DNA of 64,000 nt. Source: Ascarosepion bandense. Lineage: Eukaryota > Mollusca > Cephalopoda > Sepiida > Sepiidae. Every line of letters starts with the position of its first letter. Within the stretch, counting starts at the first letter, position 1. The position numbers and the translations under genes were made by a program. Below the pieces are notes generated by a model. It had not been told where the DNA came from and did no database searches. It worked only from the letters and a program-made list of their open reading frames with translations. Of the stretch, positions 1-14,000 are shown piece after piece. The stretch is from contig JBBBDQ010000750.1 in assembly GCA_037127315.1 (NCBI GenBank), positions 3,672,001-3,736,000 on the forward strand. The letters run 5' to 3'.

Positions 1-764
1 CATTGTAAAGTAACATGGCAGTGAAAAAAAAACACCTAAAAAACATGGCATCTTCCATCAACCTATTTTATTCTATTAATATTATTTAATTTAGTATATA
101 AAAATAATTCTGTGTGCTACTCTATAATAAAATTCTCAGGAAGCTCACAGTTATGCTCATATGAAATTAATTAATTCAAAAGTAATATTGGAATGTGTTA
201 CTTTTTGTAGTTTGGTATTTACACTTAATTGCTGGTTCCACATTTACAAACTCAAGACTAACTACTCAGCTATAGAATAGTAAATATTTGTAATAAAAAA
301 AAATCAATGTTATTTTCAAGTAATTTAAATAGCATGTATACATGTCTTCGTTATAGTTCAAAAATTGTTTTGATTTAATGGAAACAGAATCTTTGTAGCG
401 CTGAAAATGATATCTAAGCAATAATAAAAATTTTATTTTGTTTTATGTTTTTGAAATTATCTTGCATACTTTAATTTTATGCTTTTTTTGATTACTATTA
501 AATTTGTGGGCATGTAATTTTGTTTTTACAGTGAAAAATGCAGTTCTACATTATTGATAACAAATATTGAAAAAAAAATACACAAAGTATTCAATTTGTA
601 AAACAATTTCTTACAATAAATTCTTAGATAATAACATGAAAACATTAATATTGATAACACATCCTTATATAAATCTGTATACATTTTGCTGATTGTTGGT
701 TGATTAAGGCATGTTATACAAATTCCAGTCTACTATGAATAACAAATATATTTGTGTTTCTTAT
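1..764. other. AT-rich intronic/upstream sequence
   Basis: AT-rich DNA upstream of the first recognised exon of the + strand gene. I see no coding exon or recognisable mobile element. It is most likely intron of the PHD/F-box gene, because the exon at 1836 begins mid-codon. Confidence 0.5.
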
Positions 765-1300
765 GCAGCATTTCCAGGTTTCTAAATTTTAAAACTTTGT
801 CAGGATTTCAACATCCTATTTAAATAATATGTTGTTGATACGAAAAAGCATAGATAAAGCAGAAACACAAATATATTACTTTTTGAGGGCTTACGTAAGG
901 ATCTACCTTTTGATTCATTTTGAAAAAGGCTATATAACGTTCTTGTAACCAAATTCTGATAATGAAAAATTAATTTAACTTCAGTCCCCCCAAAAAACTG
1001 GGATAATTTAAAATTTTTCAAATTGAAGTAAGAAATGTATTAACACCTTTTTTAAAAGTCACTCTTTTTCATTCTTTTTTTAATGGAGAAATGCCAGCTT
1101 AGGGAAAAAGTAATAAATTTCATCAGCAAACACAAATACACACATAGAATCTTTTCTCTCTTTCATTTTAGATCTGATGAAGCCATAAGAGGTGAAATGC
1201 ATCATCTGTTTGATTAAATTTTTCCTCTTTTTTCATTCAGCATTTCCATATATAAAAATTTTGAAACTTTGCCAATATTCTAACATCCTATTTAAATAAT
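765..1300 (+). repeat. Direct repeat pair flanking a hammerhead-like motif
   Basis: Two ~65-bp diverged direct copies, at 765-830 and 1237-1300, each contain a block reading CATTTCC...AACATCCTATTTAAATAAT. The spacing is about 470 bp, like tandem partial copies of one element. The hammerhead-like motif at 1165-1212 lies between them. Assignment to a retroelement is inference. Confidence 0.5.
1165..1212 (+). ncRNA. Hammerhead-ribozyme-like motif (candidate)
   Basis: CTGATGA (1174-1180) is followed by a short helix II candidate (GCC/GGT around an ATAAGA loop), then GAAA, then TGCAT and a C at the expected cleavage position. The bases before CTGATGA (TAGAT) can pair with those after the C (ATCTG), giving a 5-bp helix I with one wobble. 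Helix III would be only one base pair with a 4-nt loop, as reported for minimal hammerheads of Penelope-like elements. Helix II is weak, so activity is uncertain. Confidence 0.4.
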
Positions 1301-1304
1301 ATAT

Positions 1305-1356
1305 ATTTTTAATGAAACCTGCATATATATATATATATGCAGGTTTCATTAAAAAT
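1305..1356. repeat. Perfect 52-bp palindrome with (TA)n core
   Basis: The arms (ATTTTTAATGAAACCTGC and its exact complement) surround an alternating TA core, so the whole 52 bp is self-complementary. It could be a MITE tip or a cruciform-prone site. It lies just after the second direct repeat. Confidence 0.8.
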
Positions 1357-1835
1357 GACAGACAAGGTGTGATGGTTAAGTTTTTTATGTAATTTTCATA
1401 TGATCTTATTTCTTTGTTTTGAGGACATGAATTATACAAAAATTGTTCAAATGTTTTGTTTATCTGAGTGCTTTTGGCTATGCTTTTAGCCATTTTTGAA
1501 GATGAATGTTATTTTACGTGTGACAGAATGTAAGTGGTATTATGTATAATGTAGAGTAGTGGTATGTGTTATGTACCAAACACGGTAAGCATGTTTCTAG
1601 CAAATTCATAGTTGATATTATTGAGTGTTGGGTTTTACATTTTTATTAATAAAGCCTCCATTATTTTTAGTCTTTTTTTGCATGTGGATGATGCTATGAT
1701 ATTTGTGTTGTCAACAAGTATATTCCAGATGGGGTTTGGTAGGTCTCCGTGTGTTTTTAAATTATAATTAATCACTAACTTGTACTTAGTGCTTCATGGA
1801 AATGTCTTTACTATTTGTTGTTATTTCTGTTACAG

Positions 1836-2001
1836 GGCTGATGTTATAAGCAATGCTGAACCTTTTCAACCATGCTCTCTAAGCTGTCCTGGGCTGGTAG
1901 GCATCCCACCCACACTGCACTGTGATATTTGCATGTGTCTCTTTCACATTGCTTGTGTAAATCTTAAAGACAACGAAGTCCCAAAAGTTTACACCTGTAA
2001 G
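1836..2001 (+). CDS. Exon 1 visible: PHD-type finger
   Basis: It follows a TTATTTCTGTTACAG acceptor and ends at AAG|gtgaga. The first base completes a codon begun upstream. It encodes seven of the eight zinc ligands (C-x3-C, CDIC, H-x2-C and the first Cys of the last pair). The first pair has three intervening residues instead of the usual two. Confidence 0.85.
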
Positions 2002-5000
2002 GTGAGATCTTTCACTACTTTTTATTTTGTTATCACATCACATGTCTCATTAATATTCTAAATTTTAGTTTTACTTTTATAAGTAAGCGTCTGATACGTT
2101 TAGATGTTGTAAAATACTTATTTTTGTTATCTTCTGCCTGAATTACTTTATTTGAAACTATAATCTTCATCTTCATTTTTGTTATAGAACTGTATGAAAG
2201 ATGAACACCTTGTTCGAAGTAAATTAGTGGTTAATGCCACTACTACTACCACAACAGCTCTGGCAACAACCATAATACCATCTGCAATAACAGCAGCAGC
2301 AACAACAGCGACAGCAACAACAACAACAACAACAGCTACAAGCACTACAATTGCAAGTAAAGCTATACCAACAAGTCTCCGTTTGGTTACTTCTGTTAAC
2401 AGTGCAACAAGCAACATTGTAAATACCATTACTGACAGCTTGGCATCAGAAAATGAAAAGAAAGCGAAGAAAGTTGCCTCAAAAACATCTGTGATTCAGT
2501 CATCATCTAAAGAACCTTCAGCATCTATAGTCAGTGCTGCCGCTGCCACCGCCACCACCCATTTCCCAAGAAAGCACAGTAATGGCTCTCGTCAGGTTGT
2601 TGTGAACAACACTCTCTCTATGTTAAATGGATCTCCTGGGACAGAAAGTTCACCTATTGAGATTCCAGCCGAGGATGACTCTCAAACTGTTTCTACTGTA
2701 CAACAGCACACCCTTGACACATCAGACAATGTCACATGCACACAGAACTTACCAAACTCAGTTCGACCATCCATTATTCCTCCTCGTGTCAAAGCTAACA
2801 AAAACATCATCTCATCTCTTACAGTCAAAAAGTCACCAGGCCTTCCTCAGTCATCACCTCCTGTTTCTACTTTGTTACCAAAAGATAGCATCAGTATTAC
2901 AACTGCTCCTTCCAATCTCAACAGCAGTAACAGCCCCACCACTGCATCCACCACTACCATTACTACCACTTCCTCTTCTAGTACTACCAATATCACTACT
3001 ACAAGCACCATCACGACCACTTCCACTAATGCCACCACCTCTGCCAGCACTTACAGTATAGATTGCACCAAAGACTTAACTTTAAAGAATTCCATGTCCT
3101 CGGCACCTGAAAGCCCAATGATAGTTTCTCCATCCAAGTTGTTGACTGCACCCAGTCATATGTTACCTCCAGTGACAACGTCCAGCAGCATCAAGATGGA
3201 GACGTTGTCATCATCATCATCTCCATCCTTGTCATCATCATCATCCCCTTCATCATCAACTCATGCTCATTCTGGCAGTGGGGTGAATAGTGTTGTTGGG
3301 CTTCAAGTGTCCAACACACTCCTCGGTTCTGAGAGCTACCCTCGGTCTGGTCAGCTGCTTACCTTGCCATCTGCTGTGGCAAAACGGCTCAACCCATCAT
3401 TGCCTCTTGCTTTGCGAATCAACAACATGCAGCTTCTGATACCACCATCACGGTGCATCAATACTCCTGAGGGGTTGAAGGTTTTTCTGCCGCCCAAGAC
3501 CTTCTCTGTACCAAGTGGCTCCACAACTACAATGAACATCACCTTTTCGTCAGGCAGCATGTCTGCAGATAATGCCAAAGACCTCTCTCTTTCTATGCTG
3601 AGCAAAGACAAATCCATGTCCCTCGACATGTGTGATCAGGTGGTAGACCTGAGCAAGACTGCTGAAACATCCAAACCAGTGCTTAAAGTTACTGAACGGA
3701 GAAACAAAATGAAAAACTATCTTTGTCCATTTAAAACATTATATTCTGGCTATGATACGATGATTCAAATATTCAGTTACCTCAGTGCTGGAGATCTTGT
3801 CAGGTAAGTACAAAATTTGACAGATTCCTAAACTAATGTTTTCATGTTGTTGCTTATTGTTTTTATTGCTAAAGAGATTTTAGATTAATATTTTATATAA
3901 GCGAAAACAAAATTTGGCTGAAGAAGATATACATTGAAAAAATATTTAGTATTTCTTTATATATTTTAAACTTTTCAGATGATGAACATTTACAGTGTAC
4001 AAAAGATGTTATCAGGACAATATCATTGTTTTCTTAGTATTTTCAAGAGACTCATTTAGAATTGACAATGTTAATTAACATTGCATTCTGTTTAGAAAAA
4101 CAAGGAAATAGAAAAGTTTATTATTGTACTTGAAACAATTTTTAAAAAATCTAGTCAGAATATTGGGTAAAATGGAAGTAAGGTTTGATTTATTGTACCC
4201 ACAAATTATTTTTTTCTTATATTTGGATAAATTTGGTCTAGTTTGAATTTTAAATTTACTAATAGTTTGGTACTATTGCATAGTTGATCATATTTCAAAT
4301 CTATATTGTTCTTTTAATATATTACATTTATTAGAAAATATATTGTTTAAATACGGAAAGAATTATAAAAATGACTTCAAAGTGCAGCACATTTCAGCTT
4401 ATATATTTTTCAGATAGAAAGGAAAATTAGCCTTTGTGATATGGATGTACATGTCATTCAATTTGTGTTTGTAAATTCATTTTGTTTTAATTCAATGACA
4501 AGCTTAAAAAAACCTACAAAATTTTTAAAAATACAAAAAAAAAATGAAAAAAGACTTATTTATTACCAAATAATTTCAGAAAGGTTCAATGAAATCTTAC
4601 AATTGACAGATTTTTTTTTTTTTTTTTTTTTTTGTTGAGAAATTAGTTGTGCTCTAATTCCCTCTTATTTCACTTGTGCCATTTTAATCAGAGTACATGT
4701 ATTGTGGCCATTTATTTAATTTTTTTCCAAGGTTTAATCTAAATTTATTTTGTTATTAGTAATAAACTGGACATTTACTTTGTGGTAATCTCTATGCTTC
4801 AGGTTCTAAGTACCAATAAATAGATATACATAGATTGATATCAATAAATAAATAACTGAATGAAATAATTAGTGATAAGGTACTAAAGTTCCTTCATTGT
4901 AGGTGAATAAAAGGAAAGCTGATTATTTGTGTTTTTGTTTTTATTCCATAGCCATACACACATGTAACCAAAGTGACAGTTTGACAGCTGTTTGTTTTTT

Positions 5001-8000
5001 TCTATCATTTTTATTGCTCAGCCCAGGGTATTATTCTTGTGTCTTATTTCAAACTCAGTAAAGTGTTGTGTGCGTGTGCGAGCAAATGTTATTTTGTCTA
5101 CATTAAATGGTACAAACACATGTAAGTCACTCACACACAACACAGACATATACATTACATAGATACATGCAATAGATGTCATGGGCTGACAGTGTGTGAT
5201 ATACAGAAAATCAGCTCTTCTTTTATAATATAGATGTAGCAATTTAAAATTGGACATTTTCCATACCATTAATAAGGTATTGGCTGTTTTTAGAAATATA
5301 ATGTTTTGTAATGTACAAGACAATAGTATAGATTTGTGCTCATGTATATCATAAATATATTTATAGTAGATTTTGCTTCATTTTATTATATTACAGGAAA
5401 TACTAATTGGACAGCAGAATTTTAAAATTACTGTTAATTTAGAAAGATCATTGGCAGTTTTGTTAACTACATTAGAAAAGCACAAGATATATGGTGATTT
5501 TCTAAGCATAGCTTAGATGTGGCACAAGGCCAAAAGGGACACCCAGTGAGAATCAAACTCACTACTCAATTGTAATGATTCTAGCAAAACACGCTTACTA
5601 ACCATTACACCACCTCGAAATGCCCAAAGCACAAGATATGTGACTTTATATTCAGAACACATTTTAGTCTATGAAATAAAGTAATTTATATGATCAATTT
5701 AAAAAATATCAATATGATATGCTGAAGGTGGTCTCCTTTGGTTTTATTCCTGCAAAAGATTTTATTCCTTCCAATGGAATATGATCCAATGCAAAGACAG
5801 TAACACAAAACAAAGAATCGCACAGTTGATTCTAATGAATTGTTTTATTAATTCTATGCTGAATCCTGAGCTGTTCATTTTTTGCAAACCATTATTGTTT
5901 TTATCAAATAGGGTTGGGTTTATAGATTTTTTATAAAGGGGTGAATGTATTGTATATTTTATTGAAAGAATTTGACAAGAAAGGTGATGAGGTAGATTTT
6001 CTTTTTTTATGGGTTAGAAGCAAGTGTGAAATTGTTTTTTCCCTATTAATATAATTTTAGAACGTTATATTCTTTAAAAGTCTTTATGATTACAATATTT
6101 TCTGCATTTCAGTGATGCATTTTGCTGAACAGTGTTTAGAATTTAGGCAAGTTGTGCCTAGAATAAGAATATAATGATACAGTATAGCCATATATAGTGG
6201 CTTGATCATTGTGTAAGCAAAAAACTAATGAAATATTATGCATATTGCTCAGTAGTAGAGCACAAAAACTTAAGGTTCCTTTGATGATTTAAATTGGATT
6301 GAAGCTAGATTAATTTAGTTGTATTATATTTGTCAAATATTTACTATTCAAACTCTATAAATTGTCAATCTTTTTTGTTAATGTACACTTGTGGATCAAT
6401 TGTGTGAGTGCATAAATCCTCTTTACTATAAAAAACATGACAAATTAGGAATATGTATATTTTGAAGAAATGAATTTATAGGTGGTTTGGATAATTGAAT
6501 ATTCAAAGACATCATAAATGCAAGCATCTGTTAATTGCTGTATATTGATTTGAGATGAAGTTTACATTATGAATTAAAATCTAAAAACGTGATTAAATGC
6601 ACATGATTGTACAAAAGTGTTAATATCTTTTTTTTTATCTTTGTAGATGCTCGCTTGTCTGTCGGACATGGCGACAACTGGCAACACAATCCTGTTTGGT
6701 TAGTAATATATAATTGATATAATATATATAATTGAATCTTATTTAGTAACAACTGGTTTAATTTCAATTTTAAATCTTTTTTAAGATCATATGTATCTTT
6801 TTATATGTTTAAAAGCATTTCAATGTGATGCTAAGTCTTTATACTAAATGCTACAAAATATATACTACGTTGGTATCTAAACGTTTTACTACTGCGGCAG
6901 GATGTGAAACAAGGTTGGTTTAATGTGGAAATGCCCATATGTGTACATATAGGCCAAGTACGAAAATTACCTAGTCTAAGTAACCATTGTCTTTGTTTGC
7001 ATTGATAAACATACATTATATGTCTGATTTTATTATGCAAGTAGTTTACTTTAACAATGGAGTTGTTATTAATCAAATGACATTAATAAAAGGTTTAAGA
7101 TGAGCAGAATATCTTATATTTTTATAATATCATTTTTTTATTAAAAATATGGATGTTATTTTTATAGTTTTTTTATTATAAGTACAACATAAACCTTTTT
7201 AAGATGAATGCAAATAATATAGGCCAGCGAAACATACATTTGGTTAACTCAGTTTTTCTATACTGGAATAAATTATTTAATTATTATTATTTTGAATGTT
7301 AATAAGGGCTCCTTGACATTCTATATTCTATATCAGTCTTTCAGTAATTGATTTTGTTAACTTTCCCACTGTCTTGTCTTTAACAGTACATGCAGCAGTT
7401 TTACTATTTCCGAGAGATCTTCTTTACTTGAATATTGCTTTTCAGTTCTCATATATATCTTTTAATGATGGACCACCTATCTGTAGAGAATTAAGGCTAT
7501 ACCAATAATTTGGTGTCTTTGAAATCTTTTTTGACAATAGTCAGATTTTCAGTGTGAAGAATCCTTATCTTGCATGAATCAACTTTGTTTTGACATGTTT
7601 GGTTGTGCTGTCCAAGAACATGCAATAATTCTCTGTATTTTTCTTCACACTATCATCAACTTTAAAGGGACCTATAATTTTACTGCTTAAAATTCTAGCT
7701 TGAATTTTCCCTATTGACTGAGCTTTAGAATATGCTGACTGTACCTCTGCAGAGGGGTACTCCCCCCAATGAGGCCTCCTAAGTATGATGATAAACTTCA
7801 TCTGGCAAAAAGGCCCCTGATTGGGAGGTTGTGAGGAGCATGTAACCACCTCTTAATTGCTGTTGTTCCCAAGTTCACCTTGACATGGAGTGTAGTACCT
7901 GTTAGGGTCCCATTTATGGACAAATAGGTAACACCCAAACTGGGGTCAATACACTATGAAAGCATAAGAATAGATTTTTATAGTAAAAATAGCAGCAGTA

Positions 8001-11000
8001 CAATTTTGAAAATAAATTGACTCAGCAAAAAATCTCTAAAAAAGAACGAAACAAAAAAAAAAACAAAGAATACATATTCTATTCATACAAACCTATCCCA
8101 AAAATCTTGTTGACATTAAATAACCCATTGAGGTTGATTTGCTGTAAAACAAAATAAACCAAACCAATAAAATAAATTTCTCTACAAACTGTATATCTGA
8201 AAAGAATACATCAGTGAAATCAAACTCTAAACAAACATCCACTTCAAAAAAAAAAAAAATACATCAATGAAACCTGATCTCCAAACTGATTTCTTACAAA
8301 AAAATACATATTCTTTGCATACGAATCTACTGTAAAAAATTTTGTCAGCTTTAAATAACCCATTGAGGCTGTAAAACAAACTAAATCAATCTAGCATGAA
8401 ACATTACTCCACCTCGCTTCTATTTGCCTTTTAAGCTATCTTCTCACCATGTTCACTCAATTTAGCTGGAAAAATTACACTTGAGAAATGTTTTTAATGT
8501 TTGATTATTGTATATTTATTTACAATATGATAAACAACCCTTGAGCTGCATAAAAATTCTGCATATTAGATTTTGGCTTTTAAATCTGCTTTATTAAAAA
8601 TATTTTCAATAACTTAATTGCTGGTGTAAGAATTTAGTATGCAGCTCAAGTGTTGTTTTTTCATATTGTAAATAAATATGAAGTAATAAAAAAGTCTTTG
8701 TTGTTTTTTACATTGTGTGCAAAGAAGTGATCACTGATATGCAAATATGGGCATCACATGCTGGGAAAGTGGTGTAGTGGGCAGTGTGTCATTGCTCTTG
8801 ACCAGTGCAGGTGAGTTGCACACATACATCAGTCATACCTTGAGCAGTGGTAAGAAAACATGGCATTGTTGAAGCAGCTCGTTCAGAGTTGTTTGCTTTA
8901 TGACTTTCAGGTGGACTTGTCCATCGGAATCAAGTCATTGAATTATGTAAAGAGTTTGAGGATAATGCTGTGAGTGAACGCACCGCTAGGCATTGGTTCC
9001 AGAAGTTTGGATCTGGAGATCTGCCTCTTTTGTGATGACCCCTGCAATGGCCAACCACAGGTGCTGATGACGAGACTATGAAAGTAGTGATAAACAGCTA
9101 AACCTGTGGTAAACTTGCCGAACACTTCTAGGTTTCTAATAAAACAATCAGACTTCACTGGCAATGCATAGGGAAGGCGTACAAATCCAATATCTTCAAA
9201 ATTTTACCAATATTGGTTGGCTAATACCAAATTTGTTGTGAAAACATTGATTTGCATAATAAAATCAGAAATAGTGTATAGTTTCACCTTAATTGGATAG
9301 AATATTATCAATTCTCGTTGTTAGAATTTTTGACAGTATGTAAAAGGTCTATTAATATTCTCCTTACATTTCTATTTCATAATCCTTGAATTTGAAATTC
9401 AAACATTTCTGATGTTGATTTAATATTATTATTACTACAGTGGAATGCCATCCATCTTGAAAACACAAGGATATCTGATTGGGCTCGAGCTACTCAGTTT
9501 TTTGGTCGTTACTTAGTTGAAGAATTGGTAAGTTGAAACTTTATTTTTGTTTCTGGCTGCTTGATATATTTTTTATTTCATTATTGTTCATGTAAGTTGT
9601 TCCTAGGCATTAATATTTTTATAAAAAGATCTGAATACAGAACATCTCAATGTTAAAGTTTGTGTATATTATTGGTGAACATGAATTGTAAATCTTGAAA
9701 AATAAAACATATTTATGTACATGTCATGTGAGAAAAATTTTCCATCTTTAAAAAACATTTTTTGTTTTTTTTTAATTTTTTTTTATGAGACATTCTTTAC
9801 CATCAAATAAGTTGTGATATTGAGAGATAAATCTGGTAGATTATGTGCAAATAATCAAATTTTCACATAATACAAGTGGAAACTACTTTTACTTTTGTAA
9901 TTCATTTAACTACAAATAATTCTCTGTTTAAAAAATGATCGATGATAAAAAATAAATATATTTTCAAGTATTTTAAGTTTTTAAAGAAAGAATCCATATT
10001 TAGAACCTACTAATTTTTCTCTCATTATTACATAATAAGATTGCATCTATATTCGTCTTCTCTGACACACAGAAACACACACAATTTTCTTTATAATATT
10101 TTCATGCAAAATAATAGAGTAATAATTTATATCATTGTAGTCAAATATCTCAAAGAGCTCAATGGGTACATCATCTTAATAAATAAAATGCTTTAATTTT
10201 AAACTCTTTCATTGTTTTTATACTTGGAATTGGTAGAAAAAACATTTTTAAAATTTCAATATTTTTCATTGATTTTCAACTTTGGTATACAGTAATTCTT
10301 TCAACTTTGGGATACAGTTATCTTTGTTTTGAAGTCCAGTTCTTTCTTAAACAGAATTTGCTAACTTGCTTCTAGAACATTTTTTTTCTTTTCTCAAATG
10401 GTTATGAAAATAGATATACTGTTTTGTTGCATTCTTTATAATGCAAAAGAAACTATTATTAATACTTAATATTCAAATTATTATTTATATATAATAAAAG
10501 TTATATTCCTACCAAATCCAAGTTCTTGTGCTAGACACAAAATTTAGCTGAGTAGTAGTAATAGGCACAAATTTACAAAAACCAAAACAACCAATGTGTA
10601 AAATTTTTAAAGGGAAACACTTTTATTTTACAATTATGAAAGAAAGTACAAATATAAAGTTTGCACAAAAATTTTCTTTTGGACACCTATTAAGGTAGGA
10701 TAACAAATTTGGATAGAAAGGATTACCTTTGAAAAAAAAAAAGAAAAAAAAAAGGAAAAGGAAAAAATCGCAGTTTGGGAAAATACAAAGATTTTGAAAA
10801 AGACAGAGAAAACCGTAGTCAGTCAGTTAAGTGTCATACGTGATACACGCTTGGGCAATCATGTCTCGAAAGAGACATGACTGACTGGGCAGAAGATTAT
10901 CCCGCAGTAGGTTGCCATTGCTTTCTGCAGTAGACTGGTTGCCGACCAAGGCTATAGAACCCAATCTGTCCTGCTATTTAACCCATAACTGGAAGGAAGA

Positions 11001-14000
11001 GACGGATTAATACCTTTCCCAAGGGTATTTGCGTGTAAGTGAATACAATGGATTCAACTGGAATTCGAACTCGGCTCCCCGTTTTCTCGTTCCGAGCCGA
11101 TATCCACTGTACCACAACACAAGGCAGTAAAAAACAAAGATGCAACAACCTTTGAGAAGAAAAGGAAGAAAAAAACTACTTGCTCCACAAATGACCTGGG
11201 GTGGGGGTTGATAGATATATAGTAATGTTAGAAAAGTCCCTTAACTTCCCCCAGTTTGGATTTGGGGAAAATTTCTTTGAATTTTTCTGTTCTTGGCTGT
11301 CGAACCGTAGGAGAATTTTCGCTTGGACTTTTGATCTCTCTGTGGCTAGCTGGTAACTGGTGTTGCTTTTGATACTCCATACTTTGATGTTAAATGCTTT
11401 CTTTTTTGTCAACAAACTTGCCTTTTTTTTTCTTGGCTGTTAAAAATTTTCTCTCCACATCTACTGACCTGAGCTTTATTTATTCAGGAAATTATACTCA
11501 CACCAGCCCCACTAGATGTTACTAGAGCTTGAGACCATGTCTCTTGGTCAGTATATACAAAAAAATAATTTTCTATAAACTGGAAATGAAGCCTTCATAA
11601 ATTTTGGCAGATTTCAACTGCAGATCCAAAAAGGTCATGAAAGTGTAAAAATTCTTATACAAACTATATGGCCGTCATAAAAATACATTTTCCTTAAAAA
11701 ACATGTATTTAAAAACTAGACAATTAAACAAGACTAACATTTTTAAAATAGTGAAAATAAGATATTTATAATATTTATACTTATTCATGGACATAGATGG
11801 GACTTGCTTAATTTATGCCTTGTTACAGAGTCTTCGAGGAATGCAGTATGAAGATGATTGGAATCGTGTATGGCACCAACTGACTCCTGTCTTGGAGCAG
11901 CTGACTACACTGAAGCGGCTTTACTTTGACCATGTTCCTGCTCTGATGCTTTACACAGTCTGTCAAAAGCTGCCTCAACTGGAAGATCTTGGAGCCAACA
12001 TGATCAGTGACTTTACCAACGAGCAACAGTGGTGAGTTTTTCATTAAATTTAATGATTGCATTGATATATAATTATTCATATTTTGCTGTCGTGTCTTAT
12101 GTAAAACTTGTTCGTATAAATTTTGTTGAACTTCTTTTTTTTTTAACTAGGACAACTCCAACCAAAATTGACTTGGCAAAGTTCTGCAGCTTGAAACATC
12201 TTCGGAAATTACAGCTGCGTGGTACTGGTGGCTTGGCATCATCATTCAGCTCAGGAATTTCAGAAATGGTCACACTTAGGAATTTGCAATATTTGGTAAG
12301 TTAATGGTTCTTTGTACAATATGAAAAAAAATTGAATTACTGTAATTGATGGAATGTTTTCAATTTCTCCACAGCACAGAAACTTATTCCCTAATCATTA
12401 ATATTTAATTTTTCTGATTTATCACTGATAGAAGGTTGTACTATAATTGAGTCTAAAATAATTTATTCTAATAAATTTAAAATAATTTTCATGGAAGTAG
12501 TGACTGATTACTTTTTTTAATAATGTAAAATGTATAAATTACTCAAATTTGTATATCTTGCTCTATTTTTGGTTCTCGAGAGAATTCATCTAGAATCCCT
12601 GTGATCAATCATTAGATAATTCTTTTTTCTAATTTTAAAATATTCTTTAGCTGATAATTTCTTTATAATCATAACACACTTGGTTTCAATTCTCTATATT
12701 CAGAAATATTTTTTATTTTGTATTTGTTTTGGCTGTGGTTGTAACAGGCTTTTCTTGAGAATATTTAACAGTATTTTTTTTTTCAGATTTGTATGAAAAA
12801 AAAACACTGAATTTTTTGAAAGAGTTCTTGACAATTTCTTACCATGAATAATATCAAAAGCATAATTAAATGATACATTTGAATTATTTAGAAATATTTT
12901 TAAAAAGTAATATTAAATTTGAAAAAGTGTAAGTGCTTTCTGTTGCTCAGATATCAAAATATTATTTATTTAAAATTTGAACTTAGGAATTAATAAAATA
13001 TTTATGAATTAGACTGGTTAACAAAAAAGTTTTGAAATTGTATCAAGACACTAAACATCTTTTTTACCTAACTTGGGGGCGTTGAATCTGAAAATGACCT
13101 TACTTTTTCTTGGTTAGCTACCCTTTTTGCTGTACAGAAATGCCTCGTTTTTTGGAGGGGAAAAAAACATTTTTTTTTAATTTATTTTCTGTATATATGA
13201 TATTGACCGATGATAATATATATTTGACTAAGTACAATTGTATAAACCTCTCAATTCATATTTAAGCTGACAAAAATTGGCCTGATTATTGAGAAATACT
13301 ATTTTTTCACTAACAATCAGACTGTAAGTCTTTAAAAATTGAAAATGATTGAATATACAAAGTGCAACAAGTATTTTCATGAAATCATTTAATTAACTAA
13401 CAGCAGAAATAAAACCTTTGTGAACACAGGAACTATGGTAAAAATTTTCTCTATCATGTTCAATGTTATTTAAATCCCTTTTGATATTCCAACAGTAGTC
13501 AGCCATCATTCGTTTGTCCCACCATCACTGGTGGCACATTTCCATTGATTTGATATCCTGATGGAATTGTTCTCCTTATTCATCATTCACCACAAGTATC
13601 TGGAAATTTATCTAGATGGCTATGTGTAATCCTATTTCCAGATGGCTGATATTAATTTTATATTAATTTTAAAGATAAAAAGTGATTTTTCTAAAATGGG
13701 AGAACACAATTATATTTGCTGGGAACAACAACTAAAGTGATAAAAATAAGAAATATAATTAATTCTGTTTGGAAGAGTAACTGAATTGATTGAATCAGAG
13801 TAAACCAATTCTAGACATAACATTGTCACTCCTGCAGAGTGTGACCCTAGGTCAAAATTAAACTGTGAGAATTTCCTGTCCTGTGCTACTGGCATGTTGG
13901 AAACGGACAGGCTATTGATAACAGAGAATGAGTTCTCTCACCCTTTAGTGAAGGGCCCAGAGACTCAGTTGAAATGGACACCTGTTATTGTTTTCATTTT

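Noticed and set aside
2148..2429. 93-codon - strand frame rich in Val/Ala
   Set aside because: Antisense shadow of the ACA/GCA triplet tract in the PHD/F-box exon.
2627..3061. 144-codon second + frame inside exon 2
   Set aside because: Shifted frame of the low-complexity linker; splice phases support the other frame.
5507..5627. Possible tRNA gene
   Set aside because: A and B boxes are present but the acceptor stem does not close and a repeat body follows; a SINE head.
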